A stretch of DNA of 43,115 nt from Emiliania huxleyi CCMP1516 (GCF_000372725.1 NW_005199770.1:1416599-1459713), one strand, 5' to 3'. Shown: positions 28,630 through 37,817, counted from the first letter of the stretch. Program-made: numbers and translations. The notes: generated by a model not told the origin, from the sequence alone.

Positions 28630-28704
<75 letters not shown>
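28626..28704. repeat. (AC)n microsatellite
   Basis: About 38 uninterrupted AC units. Confidence 0.98.
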
Positions 28705-28706
<2 letters not shown>

Positions 28707-28717
28707 CGCTCACCCAC

Positions 28718-28852
28718 GCGCACCGGGCCTTGCACTTTGAATGCCGTGGGGCTCCTGTCGTTAGACGTGGAGACGCGAGGGTTGCCCCCCCTTGCCCCAC
28801 CACCTCGTGTGTGTGGAGAAGTTTACCTTACCTTACCTTACCTTTCCCTCAG
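28718..28852 (-). repeat. Interspersed repeat A, inverted copy
   Basis: Contains CTTGCACTTTGAATGCCGTG and ends with (TTACC)n at 28827-28846. A fragment of repeat B (28885-28923) follows, so the order A-then-B is the reverse complement of 33455-33890. Confidence 0.85.
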
Positions 28853-29262
28853 CGGCGGAATTTTTCCCTCGCGCTTCCTTGGGCCCCCCTAGCAGCAGAC
28901 CGCACCCCCTCTACTCGGAGCTAGTGGACACGACACCAGCTAGTGATACGAGAATACGCACCGCCCCAACGCAACACCACACTACGCGACGATAATAGAA
29001 TACGAGAATACGTACGCAGCTGCGAGACACCTGTCGAGCAGCTTCCGCGGCGAGCAGCTTCCGCGGCGAGCAGCTTCCGCGGCCGTGGGGCGTGTTGGGG
29101 GGGGGGGGGGGGGGAGGCGGAAAAGGAGGCGGCGGTAATAGGGGCGGCGAGGGAGAGGATGGATAAATAAATAAATAAAACGGGCACGCCAAACGAGGGG
29201 TGGATTAAAAGAAAGAAAGAAAGCAAACAGACAAGCGCGGCGTGCGAATTCTTTTCCTTGCG

Positions 29263-30680
29263 ATGTCAAAACCGCCGCGCCGCCGCTCGCGCCGCCTCGC
29301 CGCCGCCGCCACCGCCGCTCGCTCGCCAAGCACGCCGCCGCCCGCCCGCCTCCTCGACCTCCCCAGGGAGCTCGTCGAGCGCGCATCTCTCGCTGCGACA
29401 GCCCCGTCGACATCGCTCGCGTTGCGGCCGTCTCGCTCCTCTTCTCCTCGCTCGCGGAGCAGGGCATCCGCTTGTGGGCGCAAGAGCGCGGCTTCGAGCT
29501 GCCGGCGCAGCCAGAGAGCGAGAGCTGCGCCGTGCGGTGGCTGTGCTATTCGGCGCTGCTGCGCGAGTCCAACCCGCCGGCGAGGGCGGCTGGAGGCGAT
29601 CGGCACAGCCTCTTCATCGACGGCGAGGGGCGGCTCTCGTCGTGTGGCTCAGATCCGATGCAAGAGGGGCTGCTCGGCCACGGCGATGGCGTGCCGCAGC
29701 TCAACACACCGACCCGCCTCCCTTCTCCGCTGGGAGGCGAGCGCGCCGTGAGCGTGGCGGCTGGAGCTGGCCACAACCTCGCCCTCACCGCCAGCGGCAG
29801 CGTCTGGAGCTGGGGCCGTGGAGAGGATGGCAAGTTGGGCCACGGCGACCGGCAGAGCCAGCCGCTGCCCAGGCAGGTCGAGGCCTTCGCTGGCCAGCGC
29901 GTCGTCGCCGTGTCGGCTGGACGTTACCACAGCCTCGCCCTCACCGCCGGTGGCGCCGTCTGGAGCTGGGGCGATGGAGACGATGGCAAGCTTGGCCACG
30001 GCGACGAGCAGGACCAGCTGCTGCCCAAGAAGGTCGAGGCTTTGGCTGGCCAGAGCGTCGTCGCTGTGTCGGCAGGAGGCTTCCACAGTCTCGCCCTCAC
30101 CGCCGACGGAGCCGTCTGGAGCTGGGGCTTTGGATCCTCTGGCCGGCTGGGCCACGGCGACGAGCAGCGCCAGCTGCTGCCCAAGAAGGTCGAGGCCTTG
30201 GCTGGGCGGCGCGTTGTCGCCGTGTCGGCTGGAGGCTACCATAGCTTCGCCATCACCGCCGACGGCAGCGTATGGAGCTGGGGCATGGGAAGTGTTGGCG
30301 AGCTGGGCCACGGCCACCAGCGGGACCAGCTACTGCCGAAGAAGGTCGAGGCCTTTGTGGGCCGGCGCGTCGTCACTGTGTCGGCTGGAGGTCTGCACAG
30401 CCTCGCCATCACCGCCGACGGAGCCGTCTGGAGCTGGGGCGGTGGAGGGAACGGCCAGCTGGGCCACGGCGACTGGCAGAGGCAGCTGCTGCCCAAGAAG
30501 ATCGAGGCCTTCGCGGGTCAGCGCGTCGTCGCTGTGTCGGCTGGATCCGACCACAGCCTCGCCGCCACGGCCGATGGCGCCGTTTGGAGCTGGGGCAATA
30601 AGGGGCGAGGCCGGCTAGGCCACGGCGAGGACATGTCGAACCAGCTGCTGCCCAAGAAGATCGAGGTGTGGGTGCCGTGA
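29263..30680 (+). CDS. RCC1-repeat protein, second copy, one frameshift in the F-box region
   Basis: Paralog of 2880-4334 on the opposite strand. ATG at 29263 (MSKPPRRRSRR) opens a frame through RLLDLPRELVERAS, then at 29386-29391 an extra TC in GCATCTCTCGC shifts the frame; the conserved continuation (RCDSPVDIARVAAVSLLF, IRLWAQERGFELPAQPE) is in the next frame and runs unbroken to 30680. Six RCC1 units plus the split unit give seven blades (GAVWSWGDGDDGKLGHGDE and similar). The 5' flank GAATTCTTTTCC resembles GATTCTTTTTTTC before the first copy. It differs from the first copy by lacking the acidic C-terminal tail. Either the dinucleotide is an assembly error or translation starts downstream and lacks the F-box. 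Confidence 0.8.
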
Positions 30681-30689
30681 GCTATATCC

Positions 30690-30880
30690 GTTCATTTGAA
30701 TGAACCGCAGCTCCAGCCCTCTTAGTCGTTAGTGGACCGGAGCTTCGTAGCGTTGCTCTCCCCACTCCGCTCCCGTTCCCGTGTGTCCCTGATCGTCCTT
30801 CCAAGATCCTTGCTCTGCTTGCAACGTGAACCTCTTGCCTTCGGGGCAAGTACCCAAATCCGCCAGGTTGGGCGTGCGCA
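30690..30880. other. Short intergenic, nothing recognised
   Basis: Between the RCC1 stop and the MITE-like end. Confidence 0.4.
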
Positions 30881-30928
30881 ACTGTTAGGCCCAAAGTTAA
30901 TGTTTTAAACAGCTCTACCTGCAGAAAC
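30880..30928. mobile_element. Right-end fragment of the hAT-like MITE
   Basis: GCAACTGTTAGGCCCAAAGT followed by TAATGTTTTAAACAGCTCTA matches the right end of the complete element at 34724-35094 (GTTAACGTTTGACAGCTCTA). No left end is present, so it is a truncated copy. Confidence 0.6.
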
Positions 30929-30944
30929 CAGAGAAAGGACAAAG

Positions 30945-31075
30945 CAAAGGTAAGGTACACACCACACAAAGTGGTGGGGCCAGGGGGAGCGACCCTCGCA
31001 TCTGCACGCCCGGACACGGGCAGGATCCCCACGGCATTCAAAGTGCAAGCACTGCCACGGGCCCGGAGCACGTCC
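30945..31075 (+). repeat. Interspersed repeat A, partial copy
   Basis: AAGGTAAGGTACACACCACA, AAGTGGTGGGGCCAGG, CCCTCGCATCTGCACGCCCG and CACGGCATTCAAAGTGCAAG. A C run (31076-31092) and GC-rich sequence without a recognised gene follow to 31440. Confidence 0.85.
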
Positions 31076-31472
31076 CCCCCCCCCCCCCCCCCGACAAACC
31101 AACTCCCGCACACACATCGGGTGCCTCGAAGCGGTCACGGGCCTGCGCACAGCGGTCACGGGCCTGCGCTCAGCGGTCGAGCTCTAATCTGCTTGCGCCC
31201 GCACCCCACCCGCTGGCGCCCATCCCCGGTGGCGCCGCCGCCGCTGCGGCGCCTGCCCACGCAACCACACGCCACGCGCTCGCAGAACCGCGCGCCCCGC
31301 CGGCCATCGTCCACCCACCACCGCGGCAGCCGAGGCGCCGCCCCCGATCGCGAGCCACCCGCGCTGCAAGAGCCAGAGCTGTGGCCCGCCCGTTCCTACC
31401 AGCAGACTAGACAGCAGTAAAGCCACCGCCGCGGCGGTGCCAATGGGAGAGCAGGGCCACTGCAGCGCTCCT

Positions 31473-33410
31473 CTACTCCGTCTCGCGCGTGATCGCGAAG
31501 CGCAGCACGCACGTGACAAAGTCGCGCGCCGCGATGCCGTTCGTGTTTCCTGCCGAGTCGAGATGGTGCCGCTCGTGGATCTCGTAGAGCGAGACGACGA
31601 GGAGCGCCGCCCGCTCGCGGGCCGCCGCGGGGAAGAGGGAGTGGCTTGCCGGCGACCACGGCGCCGCCGCCCGCCGGATCAGCGCCGCCGCCTCGCCCTC
31701 GCCGCCCGCGGCGCGCTGCAGCGGCGTTGGCTCGCCCTCGTGCAGGCTTGCGCCGCTGCGCAGCAGGGAGAGAGCGCGGGCGGCGGTGAGGGTCTCAAGG
31801 TGCGCGAGCGGCGTCCAGCCGCGGCTGGCGGCCAGCCAGGCGGCGATGTCGGCGTGGCCTTGGCTGTTTGCCAGCTCCTCGGGCGTGCTGAAGGGCGTAG
31901 CGGCGCGGGAGGCGCCGTAGGAGGAGAGGAGCTTGGCGACCTCGAGGTGGCAATTGCGGCACGCGGCGAGCAGCGGCGTGGCGCCGTTGTTGCGGGCTTG
32001 ACTGCTTGCCGCGCTAGCCTCGAGGAGCAGCCGGACGCACTCGAGGTGGCCCTCCTGGCACGCGATGAAGAGCGGCGTAACGCCGTCCTCATCGGCTTGG
32101 TTTACCGCCGCGCTGGCCCCGAGAAGCAGTCGAACGATCTCGACGTAGCCGTTCTGGCACGCGATGAGCAGCGGCGTGACGCCGTCGTTGCGGGCTTGGT
32201 CGATCGCCGCGCCGGTCTCGAGGAGCAGCCGGGCGCACTCGAGGTGGCCCTTCGCGCACGCGATGAACAGCGGCGTGCAGCCGTTCCCTGTGGCCTGGTT
32301 GACCGAAGCGCCGGCGTCGCGCAGCAGCCGGGCGCACTCGATGTGGCCCTCCTGGCACGCAACGTACAGTGGCGTGAAGCCGTCAGAATCTGCTTGGTTC
32401 ATCGCAGCGCCAGCGGTGATCATCAGCCGAACGCACTCGAGCTGGCCGTTCTGGCTCGCAGCGCTCAGCGGCGTGGTGCCGTCCTCATCGGCTTGGTCGA
32501 TCGCCGCGCTGGCCTCGAGGAGCAGCCGGGCGATCTCGAGGTCGCCCATCGCGCACGCGATGATCAGCGGCGTGGCGCCGTCCTCTGTGGCCTGGCTTAC
32601 CGAAGCGCTGGCCTCGAGAAGCAGCCGGACGATGTCGACGTGGCCCTTCTGGCACGCGATGTATAGAGGCGTGGCACCGTCCTTGGCTTGTTCGACCGCC
32701 GCGCCAGCAGCGAGGAGCAGCCGGGCGCACTCGAGGTGGCCATTCTGGCACGCCATGTACAGCGGCGTGAAGCCGTCAGAATCTGCTTGGTTCACCGCAG
32801 CGCCAGCGGCGATCATCAGCCGAACGCAGTCGACCTCACCAGCCAGGCTCGCAGCGCTCAGCGGCGTGCGGCCGTCCTCATCAGCCTGGTCGACCGAAGC
32901 GCCGGCATCGCGCAGCAGCCGGGCGATCTCGAGGTGGCCGTGCTGGCACGCCATGAATAGCGGCGTGCGGCCGTCCTGCATGGCTTGGTTGACAGCCGCG
33001 CTGGCCTCGAGGAGCAGCCGGGCGATCTCGAGGTGGCCTTGGAAGCACGCCATGAACAGCGGCGTGACGCCGTCCTCATTGGCTTGGTTGATCGCCGCGC
33101 TGGCCTCGAGTAACAGCCGGACGCACTCAAGGTGGCCATCCTGGCACGCGATGAGCAGCGCAGATCCGCCGCCGCCATTCGTCGCCCCGACGCTCGCGCC
33201 GCCCTCGAGCAGCAGCCGCACCGCCTCGGCCTGCCCGTGCCGAGCGGCCCAGGTGAGCAGCGTGTCCTGCTTCTCGGTGTCGAGCCGCGCGTCGAGCTGG
33301 GCTGCGAGCGACATGCCGCGCGTCTGCCCCCCGGAGAGGAGGGCGCGCAGCGAGGCCAGGTCGCCCACTGCCAGCCCGGGCAGCAGGGCTGGGCTCAGGC
33401 CGCCGCTCAT
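31473..33410 (-). CDS. Ankyrin-repeat protein, 14 repeats
   Basis: Intact 645-codon ORF. A 50-residue head (MSGGLSPALLPGLAVGDLAS) is followed by about 14 ankyrin units of 33 residues (for example TPLFMACQHGHLEIARLLRD) and a C-terminal cap (SRGWTPLAHLETLTAARALS, LRSGASLHEG, PWSPASHSLFPAAARERA). The last 40 residues (LYEIHERHHLDSAGNTNGI) differ completely from the paralog at 35786-36832. Units 5-6 and 9-10 (TPLSAAS ... NQADSDGFTPLY) are near-identical pairs, a sign of recent internal duplication of a four-unit block. Ankyrin repeats bind other proteins; no catalytic domain is present. Repeat B in reverse orientation lies directly upstream. Confidence 0.9.
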   Translation of the reverse strand: MSGGLSPALLPGLAVGDLASLRALLSGGQTRGMSLAAQLDARLDTEKQDTLLTWAARHGQAEAVRLLLEGGASVGATNGGGGSALLIACQDGHLECVRLLLEASAAINQANEDGVTPLFMACFQGHLEIARLLLEASAAVNQAMQDGRTPLFMACQHGHLEIARLLRDAGASVDQADEDGRTPLSAASLAGEVDCVRLMIAAGAAVNQADSDGFTPLYMACQNGHLECARLLLAAGAAVEQAKDGATPLYIACQKGHVDIVRLLLEASASVSQATEDGATPLIIACAMGDLEIARLLLEASAAIDQADEDGTTPLSAASQNGQLECVRLMITAGAAMNQADSDGFTPLYVACQEGHIECARLLRDAGASVNQATGNGCTPLFIACAKGHLECARLLLETGAAIDQARNDGVTPLLIACQNGYVEIVRLLLGASAAVNQADEDGVTPLFIACQEGHLECVRLLLEASAASSQARNNGATPLLAACRNCHLEVAKLLSSYGASRAATPFSTPEELANSQGHADIAAWLAASRGWTPLAHLETLTAARALSLLRSGASLHEGEPTPLQRAAGGEGEAAALIRRAAAPWSPASHSLFPAAARERAALLVVSLYEIHERHHLDSAGNTNGIAARDFVTCVLRFAITRETE

Positions 33411-33454
33411 GCCGCCAGAAAGAAGAAAAACTTGCGCTATGCCCTCTTTAAGCC

Positions 33455-33582
33455 TTTCAAACGCGCACCCCCGGGGCTAGGGCTTTCTTGCCCGCAACCC
33501 GATGCCAATCATCCGGCCCGCTGGGTGCGCTTCTTAGCTCCCGGCCCTGGATGTGCGGTTGCTAACTGCACTCCAAGTGCTA
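33455..33582 (-). repeat. Repeat B, inverted copy
   Basis: CGCACCCCCGGGGCTAGGGC, GGCCCGCTGGGTGCGCTTCT and CTGCACTCCAAGTGC match the 26.7-27.2 kb array in reverse complement. It joins directly to repeat A at 33583. Confidence 0.9.
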
Positions 33583-33890
33583 AGGTAAGGTAAGGTAAAC
33601 GTCTCCACACACACAAAGTGGTGGGGCAAGGGGGGGCGACCCTCGCATCTCCACGCCCGGGACACGGGCAGGAGCCCCACGGCATTCAAAGTGCAAGCAC
33701 CGGCCCGGTGCCGTGGGTGAGCAACCTGCACCCCACTCCCTCCCTCCCAGACACAACCCGCACACAACCCCCACAGCGTGGTCGTCTACGTGTTCAGAAA
33801 CACCAAGCAGCGAGGCGAGGGTGAAGGGGTAAGGGGCTGTGTGGGGCAGAATCTTCATCCGGCTTATCTGTGACTACTCCATCTAGCCTG
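33583..33890 (+). repeat. Interspersed repeat A, long copy
   Basis: Nearly the same as 23877-24220: TAAGG units, CGTCTCCACACACACAAAG, CACGGCATTCAAAGTGCAAG, CTACGTGTTCAGAAACACCA. Confidence 0.9.
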
Positions 33891-34715
33891 GGGGGTCGCA
33901 GGAGGGGGGGGCAGAAGGTAAGATATGGGTGAGGCCAGGGGTGGGGACCTAGAATAAGTCAAAGGACATGTTCTCGGCCCCGCCATCGCCGCCGTCGCCC
34001 TCGTCCGCCTCGGAGGCGGAGGTCGTCGGGCGGGGCGTCTCGCCCGTCGCGAACCTGCCGCCGAACACGGCGTCGGCCGGCGCCGAGGCGCCGGCAGCCG
34101 TGATCAGCTCGGCAACCTTTCGGTCCCTGCAGGCCGCATCAATTTTGCCTCGCCGGGACGGCTCGTAGAGCTCGCTAGCGAGCCAGTCCCGGGCAACCTT
34201 CGTCGCCACGGAGCCCATAGGGACCGTGGCGTACACCATGTCGCCGAACCCGCTGCCCCCCTCGGGAGGGAGCGAGTAGGCGACCTGAATCTTGGACCCG
34301 GTGGGGATGCGCGCCGCCTGCGCCGCAGCCTCCAGGCCCTCCATCACGAACATGGCGTTCTCGCGCAGCTGCGCGTACGGGTAGCCCGCACGCTCGGCCT
34401 CGCTCGCAGCCGCCGCCGCCGCAGCCTTCTCCGCCTTGTTCTTCTTCTGCCGGGCCTTTTTGGCCCTGCGAGCCGCGGCCCGAGCATCCTTCTGCTCCTC
34501 CGTCAGCTCCTCCTTCTTCCGCGGCGCGGTGCGCTCGATGAACGAGCGCTCCGCCGCCTGCACAGACTCGCGGTCGCCCGCGGCCTTCTCGTGCTTCAGG
34601 TCGACCTCGATGGTCGCGTAGCCAGGCCTTATCAGCCTGACCTGCGACGCACCTGCGAGCCTTGCGACCATCACCGCGTCCTGCAGTTGCGCGCGATCGT
34701 AGCTATTCCAGGGTC

Positions 34716-34723
34716 CGCTGCGC
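34716..34723. repeat. 8-bp target-site duplication, left
   Basis: CGCTGCGC, repeated at 35095-35102. Confidence 0.9.
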
Positions 34724-35094
34724 TAGAGCTGTCAAACGTTAAGAGCTGAACAGTGTTGCTAGTGTTAACAGTAACAACAGAACAACAGTTGGGCTCCCCA
34801 ACAACATTAGCTAATGTTAGGCCAGCTGAACAACAATAAGGAAGGCCTACCAGTGACCCACGACGATCTCCAGCGTCCAGTGCAGGTAATACCCGAAAAT
34901 ACCTGGAAATCTCCGGGTATTTTCGGGTTTTACCCGGGTTTTTTGGCATTTTCTGCTTGCTGACCACTGAACAACAGTAACAACAGTAACAAACAGTAAC
35001 AGCTTGGGCTGGGGGAGAACACTTGAACAACGTTGAGGATTTCAGCCAACAATAGTGCAACTGTTAGGCCCAAAGTTAACGTTTGACAGCTCTA
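34724..35094. mobile_element. hAT-like MITE (371 bp)
   Basis: Terminal inverted repeats TAGAGCTGTCAAACGTTAA (34724-34742) and its exact complement (35076-35094), flanked by a perfect 8-bp duplication CGCTGCGC. An 8-bp duplication and a YARNG-type end (TAGAG) are typical of hAT transposons. No transposase. The interior is AT-richer than its surroundings and has AACAACAGTAACA motifs. Confidence 0.9.
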
Positions 35095-35102
35095 CGCTGC
35101 GC
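35095..35102. repeat. 8-bp target-site duplication, right
   Basis: CGCTGCGC. Confidence 0.9.
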
Positions 35103-35419
35103 ATCCCCGGCGGCACGACGGTGGCCGGCGCTTGCGCACCAGCCCCGTCCGCCACCGGGTCCGCGGCCGCGGTCCCTGTCATAGCTACGCGCGCCATGGA
35201 GAACGGCCAACGGCGGGCACTTTGTGCTGCGGCCAAGCTCGAGAAAAAGGACCCAGGTGAGGCACGCCTTGACCCTGCATGTCTCCCCCCCCCCCCCCCC
35301 CTTAGCCTTTTTTCTTTGAGAGCGCCTTCGTTGTTAATAGTACAAACCCACTGGTTTTTCTTTTGTTTCTGCGAATACAAGAAAAATCGGCGCGATTCAC
35401 CTTTTGCCGGAACGGCTCC

Positions 35420-35770
35420 TTGGACCTTGCACAGCGGACATGGCATTTGTGACTCCCTGAGACGAGTGGAGCAATCCTCGCAAACGCAGTGGTGCCCGCA
35501 CGTGATCGGCTCGGCCATGCACACGACGCACATGAGTAGTTCAACCTCGCCCACTGCCATTGCCGCCGTCTGAGCAGCGGCCGCCGGCGCCTCGGCAACC
35601 TCAAGCGCTGCGAGGCGAGGCGCCGAGCGCCGACAGCTCCTCGTCCAAGTCTCGCCCGCGCGACGCGCTGCAGCGCGGCCAGCGCCTCGCGCTCCGACGC
35701 TGCCTGCCCCTCCGCCTCCGCCGCCTCCGCCTCCGCCGCCCGCCGGACCAGCGCCGCCGCGTGGCACTCG
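35420..35770 (-). pseudogene. RING-finger fragment with broken coiled-coil head
   Basis: Residues LLMCVVCMAEPITCGHHCVC and EDCSTRLRESQMPCPLCK (35530-35429) are a C3HC4 RING finger, usually the E2-binding part of ubiquitin ligases. Upstream (35590-35760) an Ala/Glu/Arg helix (HAAALVRRAAEAEAAEAEG, SEREALAALQRVARA) is visible but in other frames, so at least two indels break it. After CPLCK a 7-nt insertion (GTCCAAG) shifts the frame compared with the copy at 37.8 kb (CPLCKEPFRQK). It lies just downstream of ankyrin gene 35786-36832 on the same strand and may once have been its C-terminal half (ankyrin-coiled coil-RING). Confidence 0.65.
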
Positions 35771-35785
35771 CGTCCTCACTCGGCC

Positions 35786-36832
35786 TCAGCGCGCCACCGC
35801 GTGCGGCAGCACGTGCTCGCGCCACACGTCGGACAGCGCACTCCAGTCCGGGCGCGCCTCGGCGTCGTCCGGCGGAGAGAGCGCGATCTGGTGGCCGATG
35901 CGCATGACCATCACCGCGTACTCGCGCGCCGCCGCGGGGAAGAGCGAGTGGCTTGCCGGCGACCACGGCGCCGCCGCCCGCCGGATCAGCGCCGCCGCCT
36001 CGCCCTCGCCGCCCGCGGCGCGCTGCAGCGGCGTCGGCTCGCCCTCGTGCAGGCTTGCGCCGCTGCGCAGGAGGGAGGTGGCGCGGGCGGCGGTGAGGCT
36101 CTCAAGGTGCGCGAGCGGCGTCCAGCCGCGGCTGGCGACCAGCCAGGCAGCGAGGTCGGCGTGGCCTGCGCGGTTTGCGGCCTCCTCGGGCGTGCCAAAG
36201 GGCGGCAGTGCGGCGCGGGAGGCGCCGTAGGAGGAGAGAAGCTTGGCGACCTCGAGGTGGCCCTGGATGCACGCAGCGATCAGCGGCGTGAAGCCGCCGT
36301 TCATGGCTTGGCCGACCGCCGCGCCAGCTTCGAGGAGCAGCCGGACGATGTCGAGGTGGCCCTCCGAGCACGCGACGAGCAGCGGCGTGGCGCCATTGTC
36401 CCTGGCTTGGTCCTTCGCCGCGCCAGCCTCGAGGAGCAGCCGGACGATCTCGAGGTGGCCCTGCCAGCACGCCTTGAACAGCGGCGTGACGCCGTCCTCA
36501 TTGGCTTGGTTGATCGCCGCGCTGGCCTCGAGTAACAGCCGGACGCACTCAAGGTGGCCATCCTGGCACGCGATGAGCAGCGCAGATCCGCCGCCGCCAT
36601 TCGTTGCCCCGACGCTCGCGCCGCCCTCGAGCAGCAGCCGCACCGCCTCGGCCTGCCCGTGCCGAGCGGCCCAAGTCAGCAGCGTGTCCTGCTTCTCGGT
36701 GTCGAGCCGCGCGTCGAGCTGGGCTGCGAGCGACATGCCGCGCGTCTGCCCCCCGGAGAGGAGGGCGCGCAGCGAGGCCAGGTCGCCCACCGCCAGGTTG
36801 GGCAACAGGGCTGGGCTCAGGCCGCCGCTCAT
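35786..36832 (-). CDS. Ankyrin-repeat protein, shorter paralog
   Basis: Intact 348-codon ORF. The first 113 residues are nearly identical to the protein at 31473-33410 (MSGGLSPALLPNLAVGDLAS). It has about five ankyrin units, then the same cap (SRGWTPLAHLESLTAARATS ... PWSPASHSLFPAAARE) and a different C-terminus (MVMRIGHQIALSPPDD, SDVWREHVLPHAVAR). The longer paralog differs by extra repeat units. The stop at 35786 is only about 20 bp from RING-related sequence in other frames, so this end may be a truncation. Confidence 0.88.
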   Translation of the reverse strand: MSGGLSPALLPNLAVGDLASLRALLSGGQTRGMSLAAQLDARLDTEKQDTLLTWAARHGQAEAVRLLLEGGASVGATNGGGGSALLIACQDGHLECVRLLLEASAAINQANEDGVTPLFKACWQGHLEIVRLLLEAGAAKDQARDNGATPLLVACSEGHLDIVRLLLEAGAAVGQAMNGGFTPLIAACIQGHLEVAKLLSSYGASRAALPPFGTPEEAANRAGHADLAAWLVASRGWTPLAHLESLTAARATSLLRSGASLHEGEPTPLQRAAGGEGEAAALIRRAAAPWSPASHSLFPAAAREYAVMVMRIGHQIALSPPDDAEARPDWSALSDVWREHVLPHAVAR

Positions 36833-36981
36833 GCCGCCAGAAAGAAAGAAATAATTGCAAAGGTTGTGAGAGCGAAAAAGGAACAGGCCCCGCCCTTGCG
36901 ATCTTTGTGCAGGGTTCTTTGTGGGTGTGGTCGGCGACTAGCCGGGGTCGTCCTCCCGACAGGTCATGCCGCCAGAAAGAA
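36830..36981. repeat. 135-bp insertion with 17-bp flanking duplication in the ankyrin 5' flank
   Basis: CATGCCGCCAGAAAGAA occurs at 36830-36846 and 36965-36981. The other ankyrin gene has one copy at the same position (33408). The insert (about 36847-36964) has no recognised content. Confidence 0.65.
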
Positions 36982-36984
36982 GAA

Positions 36985-37215
36985 AAACTCGCCCCGTAGA
37001 GGGGGCGTTCCGCTGCTAGGGGAAACCCGGAGCGCAGAGCCAACCCTCGGGGACCCGTGTTTAAGGCCCTTGCCCTGCGAACGCGCACCCCCAGGGCTAG
37101 GGCTTTCTTGCCCGCAGATGCCAATCATCCGGCCCGCTGGGTGCGCTTCTTAGCTCCCCGGCCCTGGATGTGCGGTTGCTAACTGCACTCCAAGTGGAAG
37201 TGCTCCAAGACCAAG
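36985..37215 (-). repeat. Repeat B, inverted copy
   Basis: CCCCGTAGAGGGGGCGTTCC, CTGCTAGGGGAAACCCGGAG, GGCCCGCTGGGTGCGCTTCT and CTGCACTCCAAGTGGAAG. It matches the array at 26.7-27.2 kb in reverse complement. Confidence 0.9.
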
Positions 37216-37800
37216 TGCTCCACGAGAAATGGGTGTCTTCCCCCTTTTGGCTTTTGTTTCTGCGATACAAGAAGAGAGAGAGAGATTCTTCTACCCCCAC
37301 GACTCGGAACGCGAATGTGACAGGACCATCGGGTCCTTCAGCCTCCAAAGCGGGATCACCCGAGAGCAGCTGAGCCTGCCTCTGGCCTCGCCTCCCTCTC
37401 CTTCAGGCATTCGTGGCATCCTATGGGTCGTCCAGAGTATCGACCTCTGGCTTGTCAGCCGGTCACTTGATGACGACCATGAAGTACAGCGATCGCCACC
37501 TCGCTGGCCTCTCCGCAAGCCCCCCCGGACCGCGTCGAACTCATCGGCGCGGGCTCTCTCGGCTACGGGACCGGCCCCAGCTTCGGCTGAGGGCTAACAA
37601 GCTGCCGAGCCCAAATCACTGTGAGAGTCGTGATTTCTTGTTGGTTAATAAAAATCTCTCTCTCTCTACAAGAAAAATCGGCGTTTCACCTTTTCGCTTT
37701 TGAGAGAGAGATTTTTAGCAATACCAAACAACTCTAACACGCACACGTCATTTGGGGCCTGGAGCCCTGTTCACGCGCGCGCGAGACGTGCAGATGACAG
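37216..37800. other. Repeat-rich intergenic, no gene recognised
   Basis: Contains short (GA)n/(CT)n tracts (37277-37287, 37653-37666, 37703-37712) and pieces shared with 35340-35410 (TTTTGTTTCTGCGA, ACAAGAAAAATCGGCG). Confidence 0.45.
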
Positions 37801-37817
37801 GGTTGCCGTGTTTTGTC

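Larger units (their letters stand above)
33949..35197 (-). pseudogene. Unrecognised gene split by a MITE
   Basis: The 3' part (34715-33949) reads PWNSYDRAQLQDAVMVARLA, a Lys/Ala-rich coiled-coil segment (ARRAKKARQKKNKAEKAA), GYPYAQLRENAMFVMEGLEA and an acidic end MSFDLF. The 5' part lies beyond the element: ATG at 35197, MARVAMTGTAAADPVADGA, ending at TVVPPGMRS. If the MITE (34724-35094) and one copy of its 8-bp duplication are left out, the two parts join in the same frame without a stop. So the gene was intact before insertion; now a TAG at the element border ends the 5' part's partner. The function is unknown. Confidence 0.65.

Noticed and set aside
27316..28700. Long minus-strand ORFs (403 and 433 codons), Ser/Pro/Val-rich
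   Set aside because: Antisense of the SET remnant and its acidic tail; the C/V run comes from the AC microsatellite.
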